A DNA stretch of 13,593 nt from NCBI GenBank assembly GCA_910586425.1, contig CAJUHL010000041.1, positions 1 through 13,593 on the forward strand. The letters run 5' to 3'. A program made the translations under genes and the position numbers. Shown piece after piece: positions 1 to 6,031 of this stretch (the first letter of the stretch is position 1; each line of letters starts with the position of its first letter). The notes under the pieces were generated by a model, which saw only the letters and a program-made list of their open reading frames with translations, did no database searches and had not been told where the DNA came from. This DNA comes from an uncultured Bacilli bacterium. GTDB taxonomy: Bacteria; Bacillota_I; Bacilli_A; RF39; UBA660.

Positions 1-1
1 T

Positions 2-532
2 CTATCCATAATACAAAGATAATTGTTTGGGGACAGAGTTCAGATTACGCCCTCTGGGAAAAACAATAATGCCTCCTAAGCAACTTTTTATTGCATCTCG
101 ACAAGATTTTGCATAATCTTGCATATTCTCATTTTCGGATATGGTTCGACATACCTTAAATAAATCTACAGTTTTGATAAGTCCCATTTGCTCTCTTTTG
201 GCTGCAGATTGGCATTTCTCCGTAAAATCAAGCGTTCTTAAATTTGGATCAATCATTCTTTGAGGGTTTCCTATCAAAAGACCATATGCTTTCTCTGAAA
301 CCTCTTCTCTCTCAAAGTCTGCGTTAAGCCCATCTTGTAATTGGCGAAATTTAGTAATATCTATGTCTTTATTATCTTTACCCTCACATTCTCCTATGAA
401 TCTATCTCCTTCGGGAGATATGATGACTTGATCTAATTCAAGTTTACCGTCATCGTAATTTTCAGCAGAATATCCTAAGATTTTCAACGCTTTAATTACT
501 GCATTTTCTAATGGTTTACCCGATTCATACAA
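2..532 (-). pseudogene. C-terminal nuclease half of a frameshifted gene (PD-(D/E)XK-like)
   Basis: This reading frame of 176 codons has no ATG at its start; it could only begin at TTG (532-530). It continues, one frame shifted, the gene at 508-1431. An aspartate at about residue 34 (LELDQV) followed by GECEGKD at about residues 47-53 matches the D...(D/E)xK pattern of the restriction-endonuclease fold, followed by a KFRQL helix. From memory, intact relatives carry N- and C-terminal parts in one polypeptide of about 470-500 residues, with a very similar LLYE-GKPLE junction; adding one A to the run at 539-542 restores exactly such a junction (QKDLLYESGKPLE). The last roughly 17 codons lie in the 51-bp terminal repeat and are probably not the native C-terminus, so the 3' end seems cut by whatever placed the repeat. 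Probably a broken or mis-assembled DNA-acting nuclease. Confidence 0.6.
4..54 (-). repeat. Left copy of a 51-bp perfect inverted repeat
   Basis: This 51-bp stretch is the exact reverse complement of 13543-13593, the last 51 bases of the window; the match breaks at base 55. The right copy runs into the window edge, so the true repeat may be longer. Read outward (leftward), it starts GAGGGCGTAATC and contains a Bacteroides-like promoter: -33 TCTG at 44-41, a 19-nt spacer and -7 TATCTTTG at 21-14. This copy also supplies the last codons of the nuclease gene to its right. It could be the end of an insertion sequence lying outside the window, with the promoter driving its transposase, or a site for DNA inversion. 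Confidence 0.95.
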
Positions 533-1431
533 TAAGTCTTTTGACTATCTTGTTCTTCATACAACAATTCTAATTCCTCTATTTTTTCTTTGCGTTTTTG
601 TATTTCTTCTTCATGTTTTATTTTCTTCTGCTTTATGACTTCTGCTGATTTAATATTGAACTCACTTTTATTTATCCAATCAGGTTTGACCGATTTTTCA
701 ACTTCATTTCTTATTGCTTTGTCGAGAGCTGCTATGCAATTTTTAAAAGCAATACCTTTTTGTAATGCCTTCTCATTCCAAGTTTCCTCATCCTCATCTG
801 CGTAAAACTCTTCCCTATCAAAGTCTATTTTAGGAAGAAATATTATATTGCCATTTTCTGTACTAACAATTCCTCCTAAAGTTTTATCTCCATTTTTAGT
901 TGTAAAATAGACATCTTGCAGTTTGTTGCACCCTATATACATTTCGTAAGTAAGTATATCTTTGAAGTTATTATATAGATCTTTGATAAGATTTGATTTA
1001 GGGATAATCTTAGTTCCTTGAGATTTGTGATAAGTGATATCAAATGGCAAGAAATTGTAATTGCTTATGGGAGCTACGTGATTGGTAATCCGAGTATTTC
1101 TTCCCGTTCCTGATGAATTTCTCGTACCTGTATAAACATAGTAACTCTCTTTCTCTGTTAATACAACATATAAATTACCCCCTCTTGCTAAGTAGGATTT
1201 TAATTCATTTCTCCAATGTGCCAAATACTCTTTCATTCGAGGAGAATATGATTCGGAAAAAAGAGTATCACCTTGATACGGACTGATTGAAGATACATTA
1301 TTATAATTGTATCTAATATTGGGTGAGAAGATTGCAATATCTACATCAGAAAGAGATGATAAACTTTCTAAGTCTATATAATCATCTTCTTTGGAAGGAA
1401 TTGTAAATCCTATGCCTTTGATTTCTTTCAT
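508..1431 (-). CDS. N-terminal half of the same putative nuclease gene
   Basis: The frame encodes 307 residues from ATG at 1431 and stops 25 nt inside the next frame. Residues 1-130 look like an alpha/beta domain: the strands DIAIFSP (about 31-37) and GNLYVVLTEKE (85-95) have a Rossmann/amidotransferase-like rhythm, and TGTRNSSGTGR (101-111) is a glycine-rich loop. Residues 265-297 are a charged coiled coil leading to the frameshift. The final residues after DSQ (KTYCMNRVNH) are out of frame and carry no family character. The break lies at the four-T run 539-542 on the plus strand. No canonical slippery heptamer is present, so a one-base deletion or sequencing error fits better than programmed frameshifting. 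No clear Bacteroides promoter was found in the AT-rich 5' flank. I do not know an established name for the family; the domain order suggests a defence-associated protein. Confidence 0.6.
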   Translation of the reverse strand: MKEIKGIGFTIPSKEDDYIDLESLSSLSDVDIAIFSPNIRYNYNNVSSISPYQGDTLFSESYSPRMKEYLAHWRNELKSYLARGGNLYVVLTEKESYYVYTGTRNSSGTGRNTRITNHVAPISNYNFLPFDITYHKSQGTKIIPKSNLIKDLYNNFKDILTYEMYIGCNKLQDVYFTTKNGDKTLGGIVSTENGNIIFLPKIDFDREEFYADEDEETWNEKALQKGIAFKNCIAALDKAIRNEVEKSVKPDWINKSEFNIKSAEVIKQKKIKHEEEIQKRKEKIEELELLYEEQDSQKTYCMNRVNH

Positions 1432-1918
1432 TTTAAAACATTCTAAATTTAATCAATATATTTTATTTATTCTTCATTGTTTATAAAATGCTTAATAATC
1501 AGCTTTGCTTTCGATTTACAACGTTTTTATATCGAATACGAACCGAATAAGCCCACGGAGATAAAAGTCGTAATTTCGGTGCGAAAACGATTGGAGCGAA
1601 ATTTGGCTCAAAATATACTTCGTAAGCCCTCTTCTAAGGCTTCGTTCCACTCAGCCTTAGAATTACTGCGCTTCCCATGATACGGCATGACTGGTGACAA
1701 TCAACACCTGTATTCGCACCTTTGTTCTTCCGGCTATTCACGTTCGGCGAATCTGTGAAGTCCTCACCAGTGTCTCTGTCACTATAAAGCAAAGTCACAC
1801 AAAATTGTCTAATCGAGCCCAAACGATTGACTGACTGCACTAAAGTATCTTACTTTACTTGCGATAATCGGTCAAGGCACAGAGCAAGACCACAGTAATA
1901 ACTTAATCAATCTGTTTT
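1432..1918. other. Non-coding leader of the mobilization module, with a hairpin
   Basis: This stretch of 487 bases holds no convincing gene; short frames on both strands lack protein character. Its most regular structure is a perfect 10-bp stem, TTCTAAGGCT (1632-1641) with AGCCTTAGAA (1653-1662), around an 11-nt loop. There is also a weak 8-bp inverted pair ACTGGTGA (1690-1697) and TCACCAGT (1764-1771). Base composition rises from AT-rich at the left to mixed near the DUF3408 gene, so the boundary between nuclease gene and mobilization remnant probably lies between about 1430 and 1550. The hairpin could be a terminator without a U-tract, a regulatory RNA structure or part of a transfer region. 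Confidence 0.5.
1632..1662. repeat. 10-bp stem hairpin upstream of the DUF3408 gene
   Basis: A perfect stem of ten base pairs, TTCTAAGGCT against AGCCTTAGAA, encloses an 11-nt loop. No T-run follows on either strand, so it is not a textbook intrinsic terminator. Its role is unknown; it lies about 260 nt upstream of the DUF3408 start. Confidence 0.6.
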
Positions 1919-2392
1919 ATGACAATGAAAAGAGAACCAAGTATCAGTGAGCAGCAGGCTCATGAAATCGTGGAAAGAATGGGACGCAGGGAATCCCGCA
2001 GCGAGAAGTCTATGGACGACTTCTACAGGAACATCGGTCTGGATCCGGAACAGCTGGCACAACCCGGCAAGACCGTCACGAAAAAAGCGGAAACAGCTAC
2101 GGTGGATGAACCGTCAGGCGGAACGCCCGAAGAAGTGGCAGTGCTGCAGAAGCGTGTCAGCAGCAAACAACGCAGGCTGTCGCTGGACGAGTACCGTACC
2201 GCTTACCTGCGAGTACCCAAGATAACCGACCGCAAACCCGTGTTCGTCAGCGGTGAGGTGCGTGACCGGCTGGATGGGATTGTCCGCCGTCTCGGCGGGC
2301 GTGGCATGAGTGCATCGGGACTTATTGAGAACCTCGCCCGCCTGCACCTTGAAACCTACCGGGAGGATATCGAGCAGTGGTGCAAACTCTGA
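1919..2392 (+). CDS. DUF3408 family conjugative-transposon protein
   Basis: The 157-residue protein has an acidic, low-complexity N-terminal half (about 1-80) rich in E, K and R, and a C-terminal domain (about 85-155) with the pattern RRLSLDEYRTAYLRVPKI, then VFVSGEVRDRLDGIVRRLG and a final SASGLIENLARLHLETY helix. This layout is characteristic of DUF3408 proteins, which sit beside the tra/mob genes of CTnDOT-like Bacteroides elements. The C-terminal part resembles a ribbon-helix-helix-type DNA-binding fold (inference). The start is the first of two nearby ATGs (M1 and M3). By eye the gene is clearly GC-richer than the genes on both sides, as is usual for these transfer modules. The ParA-like partner usually found with DUF3408 genes is missing here, so this is a remnant. 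The biochemical role is not established. Confidence 0.85.
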   Translation: MTMKREPSISEQQAHEIVERMGRRESRSEKSMDDFYRNIGLDPEQLAQPGKTVTKKAETATVDEPSGGTPEEVAVLQKRVSSKQRRLSLDEYRTAYLRVPKITDRKPVFVSGEVRDRLDGIVRRLGGRGMSASGLIENLARLHLETYREDIEQWCKL

Positions 2393-2642
2393 GCCGATTA
2401 CGTTAGAACCAGTCAAACCGGTGGATACACTCCATCGTCTTGACTGATATTCCAAATGAGTTATTATACTCACAAACCAATCCGACAAGCGGAGGATTCT
2501 TGTGTCCTCAAAGACACAGCAAGATATATTTTCAGTTACTCCGGTTAATTCCGGTAACTGAAAATCTTTGCACCGCCGTGGGCAGAATTATCCTCCGCAG
2601 TCGGATAATTTCGGAATTTTTTAATCGGAGATTAGACAATGA
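2393..2642. other. Candidate origin of transfer (hairpin cluster before mobA)
   Basis: No gene is seen in these 250 bases, but three hairpins are packed into 110 nt directly upstream of mobA. They are TGTGTC (2501-2506) with GACACA (2513-2518); ATTTTCAGTTAC (2528-2539) with GTAACTGAAAAT (2554-2565), a 12-bp stem that continues through CCGG pairs with a small bulge; and AATTATCC (2586-2593) with GGATAATT (2603-2610). In mobilizable elements with MobC/MobA-type accessory proteins, oriT commonly lies just upstream of such a gene and is built of inverted repeats beside a nick site. The assignment is inferred from position and structure; I cannot match the nick sequence to a known oriT. Confidence 0.45.
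2528..2565. repeat. 12-bp inverted repeat in the oriT-like region
   Basis: The arms ATTTTCAGTTAC and GTAACTGAAAAT pair perfectly, and the inner bases (CCGG on each side of TTAATT) extend the stem with a two-base bulge. It is the strongest of the three hairpins in this intergenic region. Confidence 0.75.
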
Positions 2643-3098
2643 ATGAACCATAAAATTGAAAGAATAAGCAGAATGAAAAAGCAGAGTAAATACGGGAGAA
2701 ATCCCAAATTGAATCCGAAGACGCACTGCGTGATGGTGCGCTTCGATGATATGGAATGGAACAAATTCCTTACGATGTACGAAGAATCACAGTTGTATGC
2801 GAAAGCCGTCTTTCTGAAAGCACACTTCTTCGGGCAGAAGTTCAAGGTGCTGAAGGTGGACAAGACGATGCTAGACTACTACACCAAACTGTCAGATTTC
2901 CATGCCCAGTTCCGCTGCATAGGCACGAACTACAATCAGATCGTCAAGGAGCTGCGCATCCACTTCTCGGAGAAGAAGGCGATGGCGTTGCTCTACAAGC
3001 TGGAGAAGTGTACCATCGACCTTGTGAAGTTGAGCCGGGAGATTGTGGAGCTTTCAAGAGAGATGCAAACTAAGTGGAAGCAATCTAAATCCGATTGA
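2643..3098 (+). CDS. mobA: MobA/MobC-type mobilization accessory protein
   Basis: This 151-residue basic protein has the organisation of relaxosome accessory proteins: a basic N-terminus (KQSKYGRNPKLNPKTH), a ribbon-helix-helix-like segment (about 28-65, VMVRFDDMEWNKF then a helix), and the signature IGTNYNQIVKEL (93-104), equivalent to the G-NNLNQIA motif of the MobC family (PF05713). A charged helix ends the protein. Such proteins bind oriT and help the relaxase nick one strand. Translation may start at M1 (2643) or M11 (2673), where homologues tend to begin. In CTnDOT-like elements mobA is followed by the relaxase gene mobB; here the stop codon is followed one base later by the ATG of a tyrosine recombinase, so the relaxase is absent. 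Length and C-terminus look intact. The family call is firm; functional transfer would need a relaxase in trans. Confidence 0.8.
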   Translation: MNHKIERISRMKKQSKYGRNPKLNPKTHCVMVRFDDMEWNKFLTMYEESQLYAKAVFLKAHFFGQKFKVLKVDKTMLDYYTKLSDFHAQFRCIGTNYNQIVKELRIHFSEKKAMALLYKLEKCTIDLVKLSREIVELSREMQTKWKQSKSD

Positions 3099-3099
3099 T

Positions 3100-4305
3100 A
3101 TGGCATCGGTCAAGGTCAAGTTTCGCCCTTCTACCATAGGCGACAAGGAGGGCACACTCTACTATCAGGTGATTCACAATCGTGTAGTCAGGCAGATATA
3201 TACCGATTATAAACTTTTCGCTTCGGAATGGGACTGCCATTCCGAAGCGGTCAACTTACATCTTATTTCAAGTAAGGACGAACGGAATAACTATCTGCTT
3301 TCAATAAGTTCCCGTATCAGATGGGACAAGGACAGGTTGAATAAGATTATATACACGTTATCACAATCCGGCACATTTGTAGCGGATGATATAGTTGTAC
3401 GCTTTCTAAATAGGCAAGAGCAATCGTTTAACGACTATATCTGCCTGCAGATAGCCAGATTGAAACGTTTGGGTAAGATACGCACATCAGAAACCTATAC
3501 GGCAGCACTCCGAAGTTTCAGCGGCTTTATGAATGACAAGGAGGTCTTGTTTGACCAGCTTAACGCTGACCTGATTGCAGAATACGAGGCTTATCTGAAA
3601 GGCAGAGGCAACTCGCCCAATACTGTATCATTCTATATGCGCATTCTGAAAGCGGTCTATAACCGTGCCGTTGAAGATGGGTTGACCGAGCAACGGCATC
3701 CGTTCAAGTCTGTTTATACGGGAGTAGAGAAAACCTTGAAACGAGCCATATCGCTCAACGACCTTAAACACATCAAAGGACTGGACTTGTCATTGAAACC
3801 CAACCTTGATTTTGCCCGTGATATGTTTCTATTCTGTTTCTATACAAGGGGTATGTCGTTCATTGACATGGCTTATCTGAGGAAGAAAGACTTGCAGAAC
3901 GGCATCCTTTCCTATCGCAGACGAAAGACGGGGCAGCAACTTTTCATCAAATGGGAAAGATGTATGCAGGAGATTGTTGACAAATACCCGATAAATGAAA
4001 CGGAATACCTTTTGCCTATCATCACAAAAAGGGACGAGGATTATCGGAAACAATACACCAACGAACTTCATCGGGTGAATCATTTGCTGAAGAAAATAGG
4101 AAAACAATTGGACTTGCCGATACTCTTGACGATGTATGTTGGACGGCACTCTTGGGCAAGTATCGCCAAAAGCCGCAATGTGCCAATCTCCGTCATCAGC
4201 GAGGGTATGGGGCATGATTCAGAGAACACCACGCAGATTTACCTTGCTTCGCTGGATACATCAGTGGTGGATAAAGCCAATAAGAAGATACTGGATTTGC
4301 TGTGA
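3100..4305 (+). CDS. Tyrosine recombinase, Bacteroides DNA-invertase type
   Basis: The protein is 401 residues from ATG 3100, the natural start (MASVKVKFRPS) and one base after the mobA stop; an in-frame ATG at 3043 would add 19 unrelated residues inside mobA. An N-terminal arm-binding-like domain (1-100) and a SAM-like core-binding domain (about 105-200) precede the catalytic domain. Visible catalytic positions are R250 (TRGMSF), a lysine in the beta-hairpin (RRRKTGQ), Y346-V-G-R349-H350 (the usual HxxR with Y in the first place), H372 (EGMGHD) and Y381 (TQIYLASLD). The catalytic end resembles, from memory, Bacteroides invertases that flip promoters and surface-protein genes, whose targets are usually local. 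Nothing looks broken. The candidate targets are the inverted motifs just downstream (4331-4351, 4517-4537). A standard integrase for a mobilizable element remains possible. Confidence 0.85.
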   Translation: MASVKVKFRPSTIGDKEGTLYYQVIHNRVVRQIYTDYKLFASEWDCHSEAVNLHLISSKDERNNYLLSISSRIRWDKDRLNKIIYTLSQSGTFVADDIVVRFLNRQEQSFNDYICLQIARLKRLGKIRTSETYTAALRSFSGFMNDKEVLFDQLNADLIAEYEAYLKGRGNSPNTVSFYMRILKAVYNRAVEDGLTEQRHPFKSVYTGVEKTLKRAISLNDLKHIKGLDLSLKPNLDFARDMFLFCFYTRGMSFIDMAYLRKKDLQNGILSYRRRKTGQQLFIKWERCMQEIVDKYPINETEYLLPIITKRDEDYRKQYTNELHRVNHLLKKIGKQLDLPILLTMYVGRHSWASIAKSRNVPISVISEGMGHDSENTTQIYLASLDTSVVDKANKKILDLL

Positions 4306-4330
4306 AGCCGTGAATGTTTGGCGAATCTGT

Positions 4331-4351
4331 CCAACGCTTGGCAAGAGACGG
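4331..4351 (-). repeat. Left copy of a 21-bp palindromic motif (possible recombination site or operator)
   Basis: Read on the minus strand this is CCGTCTCTTGCCAAGCGTTG plus G. It matches the centre of the palindrome at 4517-4537 at 18 of 21 positions, with a 12-bp exact core TCTCTTGCCAAG. Because the motif is itself nearly palindromic, it also matches in direct orientation (17 of 21). A further partial copy (ATTGCCAAG) lies at 4418-4426. Paired copies next to a DNA invertase gene suggest inversion sites; paired palindromes around a promoter could equally be repressor operators. Confidence 0.6.
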
Positions 4352-4362
4352 ATATTATAATG

Positions 4363-4370
4363 CAAAGTTA
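4363..4370 (-). promoter_or_regulatory. Bacteroides-type -7 element reading leftward
   Basis: The minus strand reads TAACTTTG, a perfect TAnnTTTG -7 box. No convincing TTTG -33 lies at the usual distance. It points back into the recombinase gene and away from the dprA operon, and lies between the two palindromic motifs. On the plus strand the best candidate is the imperfect TATGTTTC at 4489-4496. Confidence 0.4.
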
Positions 4371-4506
4371 CGCAAAATAATGATTATTTGGCCATAAAAC
4401 GCTGAAAATCTTACTTATTGCCAAGGTTTTGTTTTGCTAAAAACACCAAATGTTTACCGAATACCTACTTAAAAAAACTGCAAACTCCTATGTTTCAACA
4501 AAGTAA

Positions 4507-4547
4507 ATCTTAGTGACCATCTCTTGCCAAGAGATGGTCACTAAGAT
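4507..4547. repeat. 41-nt perfect palindrome directly before the dprA start codon
   Basis: Two perfectly complementary 20-nt arms (4507-4526 and 4528-4547) flank a single central C; the central part is CCATCTCTTG-C-CAAGAGATGG. It ends three bases before the ATG at 4551. If transcribed, the leader would fold into a very stable hairpin covering the ribosome-binding region. There is no downstream T-run on the plus strand, so a terminator for the recombinase gene is unlikely. An operator, an inversion site or a translational switch are the main options. Confidence 0.9.
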
Positions 4548-4550
4548 AAT

Positions 4551-5528
4551 ATGATAAAACGATTACTAACACCGGAACTTGTCATAACTCTTCAACAATT
4601 GGAAGGGATTGGCAACAAAACTATATTGTCAAAGATTGGGGAAAATACATCTGCTCCAATCTCGACTTTAGACGAATTAAGTTCGCTCTTGACTACAATT
4701 AAAGGGAAGAAATTTGAATCTATTTCCAACTATGATTTAATTGAGGCGAACAAGTGTGCAAAACGCATTATCGCACATGCCGAAGAAGAAGGCATAGGTA
4801 TTATCACATATTACGATTCTTTATACCCGGAGATTTTGCGGAATTGCAAAAACGAGCAAGGAAAACTTGACCCTCCATTAGTGCTTTATTATCGAGGCGA
4901 TATTAAGGTATTAGAAACACCGGGAATAGCCGTAATCGGCACTCGTGAGCCAACTCCCAACGGAATCAAAGCCGGAGAGTTCTTTGCTTTTGAATTTGCC
5001 AAAAGAGGTTTTAACATTATCTCTGGACTTGCCATAGGATGTGATACAACAGGACATAAAGGAGCATTGTCAGCAAGAGGGCTAACGACTGCATTTCTTG
5101 CTAATGGACTTGACTGGGATTCAATATACCCCAAAGAAAACCTTACTCTAGCACAAGATATTGTTGCGAAAGGAGGCTTATTGCTTAGTGAATATCCAGT
5201 TGGTCAAAGCTGTGGTAGATATGGGCTGGTAGCACGCGATAGACTTCAAGCAGGACTGGCACGTGCGACCGTAGTAGTTCAAACAGGTGTGAAAGGGGGA
5301 ACAATGCATGCGGTAAATGCAACTATTGCATCGGGAAAACCGCTGTTTGCCGTAGTATATCGCGATTCTGCTGATAGCTCACATGAAAAGGTACAAGGGA
5401 ATCTTATGCTTGTACAAGATAAAGGTGCTTATCCATTAAAATCTACCGGAATAGATGATGCCATATTCCAAATAGAGAATAAGCATAAGACTAGTTTACA
5501 GCCAGTGCAACCATCATTATTCGATTGA
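4551..5528 (+). CDS. dprA: DprA/Smf-like protein (SLOG Rossmann fold)
   Basis: The 325-residue protein opens with a helix-hairpin-helix-like segment (about 14-30, LQQLEGIGNKT) and then a DprA Rossmann domain with the family blocks in order: AVIGTREPTPNG (127-138), ISGLAIGCDTTGHKGAL (157-173), the LANGLD turn followed by YPKEN (183-197), LLSEYP (211-216) and the RDRLQAGLARATVVVQTG block (229-246). Classical DprA binds single-stranded DNA and loads RecA during transformation; related SLOG proteins in conflict systems bind nucleotide-derived ligands. The protein lacks a C-terminal winged helix and instead ends QPSLFD, resembling a sliding-clamp-binding motif (Q-x-x-L-F). The gene is separated by three bases from the HAD gene and leads an operon. 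With no other competence gene nearby, a defence or DNA-sensing role is more likely than transformation. The fold is certain; the role is inferred. The upstream palindrome may control it. Confidence 0.85.
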   Translation: MIKRLLTPELVITLQQLEGIGNKTILSKIGENTSAPISTLDELSSLLTTIKGKKFESISNYDLIEANKCAKRIIAHAEEEGIGIITYYDSLYPEILRNCKNEQGKLDPPLVLYYRGDIKVLETPGIAVIGTREPTPNGIKAGEFFAFEFAKRGFNIISGLAIGCDTTGHKGALSARGLTTAFLANGLDWDSIYPKENLTLAQDIVAKGGLLLSEYPVGQSCGRYGLVARDRLQAGLARATVVVQTGVKGGTMHAVNATIASGKPLFAVVYRDSADSSHEKVQGNLMLVQDKGAYPLKSTGIDDAIFQIENKHKTSLQPVQPSLFD

Positions 5529-5531
5529 GGT

Positions 5532-6029
5532 ATGAAAAGCGTAATTTTTGATTTAGACCTCACGTTGGTTGACACTACCAATCTGGAATCCTTGCGTCAT
5601 AATCGAAATTGGCAAGAAGCTTATAGGCGTATTTCTGAAACGGTCATGTATGACGGAATGACTGAAGTTCTTGAGGTTATAAGAAAACATCATATTCCAT
5701 GTGCAATAGTCAGCACTTCGCCAAGACCATACGTTGAAAAGATTGTCGCTCACTACAATCTGCCAGTTCAACATATAGTGTCGTATCATGATGCGAAACC
5801 CATTAAACCACATCCAGCTCAAATGTTGAAAGCTCTTGATTTGATGGGTGTATCGGCTAAGGATGCAATCTCTTTCGGAGACCGAGTAATAGACATCGAA
5901 GCTTCTAATGCTGCTGGAATAGAAAGTGTTGCTTGTTTTTGGGGTACTAAAGAAAAAGGGGAGTTGCTCCATTCCGGCTATTCTCACGCCATTGTAAAAC
6001 CTAATGAAATACTAACCTTAATTCGGTAA
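5532..6029 (+). CDS. HAD-superfamily hydrolase
   Basis: This 165-residue protein carries all four HAD motifs: motif I FDLDLTLVD with nucleophile D7 and acid/base D9; motif II IVSTSPRP near residue 60; motif III lysine in the AKPIKPHP segment near residue 93; and motif IV SFGDRVIDIEASNAAGI near 115-130. The cap is small and inserted after motif I (about 15-55), as in phosphoglycolate- and nucleotidase-like members. It probably removes a phosphate from a small molecule, perhaps a nucleotide or phosphoribosyl compound, in the cytosol; the substrate cannot be read from the sequence. It sits three bases after dprA and two bases before the phosphoribosyltransferase gene, so the three are almost certainly co-transcribed and translationally coupled. 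Complete, with no odd features. Confidence 0.88.
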   Translation: MKSVIFDLDLTLVDTTNLESLRHNRNWQEAYRRISETVMYDGMTEVLEVIRKHHIPCAIVSTSPRPYVEKIVAHYNLPVQHIVSYHDAKPIKPHPAQMLKALDLMGVSAKDAISFGDRVIDIEASNAAGIESVACFWGTKEKGELLHSGYSHAIVKPNEILTLIR

Positions 6030-6031
6030 AA

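Noticed and set aside
520..560. Programmed -1 ribosomal frameshift in the nuclease gene
   Set aside because: The site CAAAAG is not a canonical X-XXY-YYZ slippery heptamer and no clear stimulatory hairpin was seen; mutation or sequencing error is simpler.
1634..1840. Minus-strand frame of 68 codons in the leader of the DUF3408 gene
   Set aside because: No recognisable motif, and it overlaps a structured non-coding region; probably spurious.
2114..2863. Several overlapping frames of 60-125 codons around DUF3408 and mobA
   Set aside because: They are antisense or frame-shifted shadows of well-supported genes or cross the hairpin region; none shows family motifs.
1742..4330. Near-identical 15-bp direct repeats GTTCGGCGAATCTGT (1742-1756) and GTTTGGCGAATCTGT (4316-4330) around the mobilization module, as possible att sites
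   Set aside because: A 14-of-15 match is expected a few times by chance in a window of this size, and the flanks do not extend the match. Position is suggestive only.
4507..4547. Intrinsic terminator of the recombinase gene
   Set aside because: The stem is perfect but no T-run follows on the plus strand, and it lies 200 nt past the stop codon.
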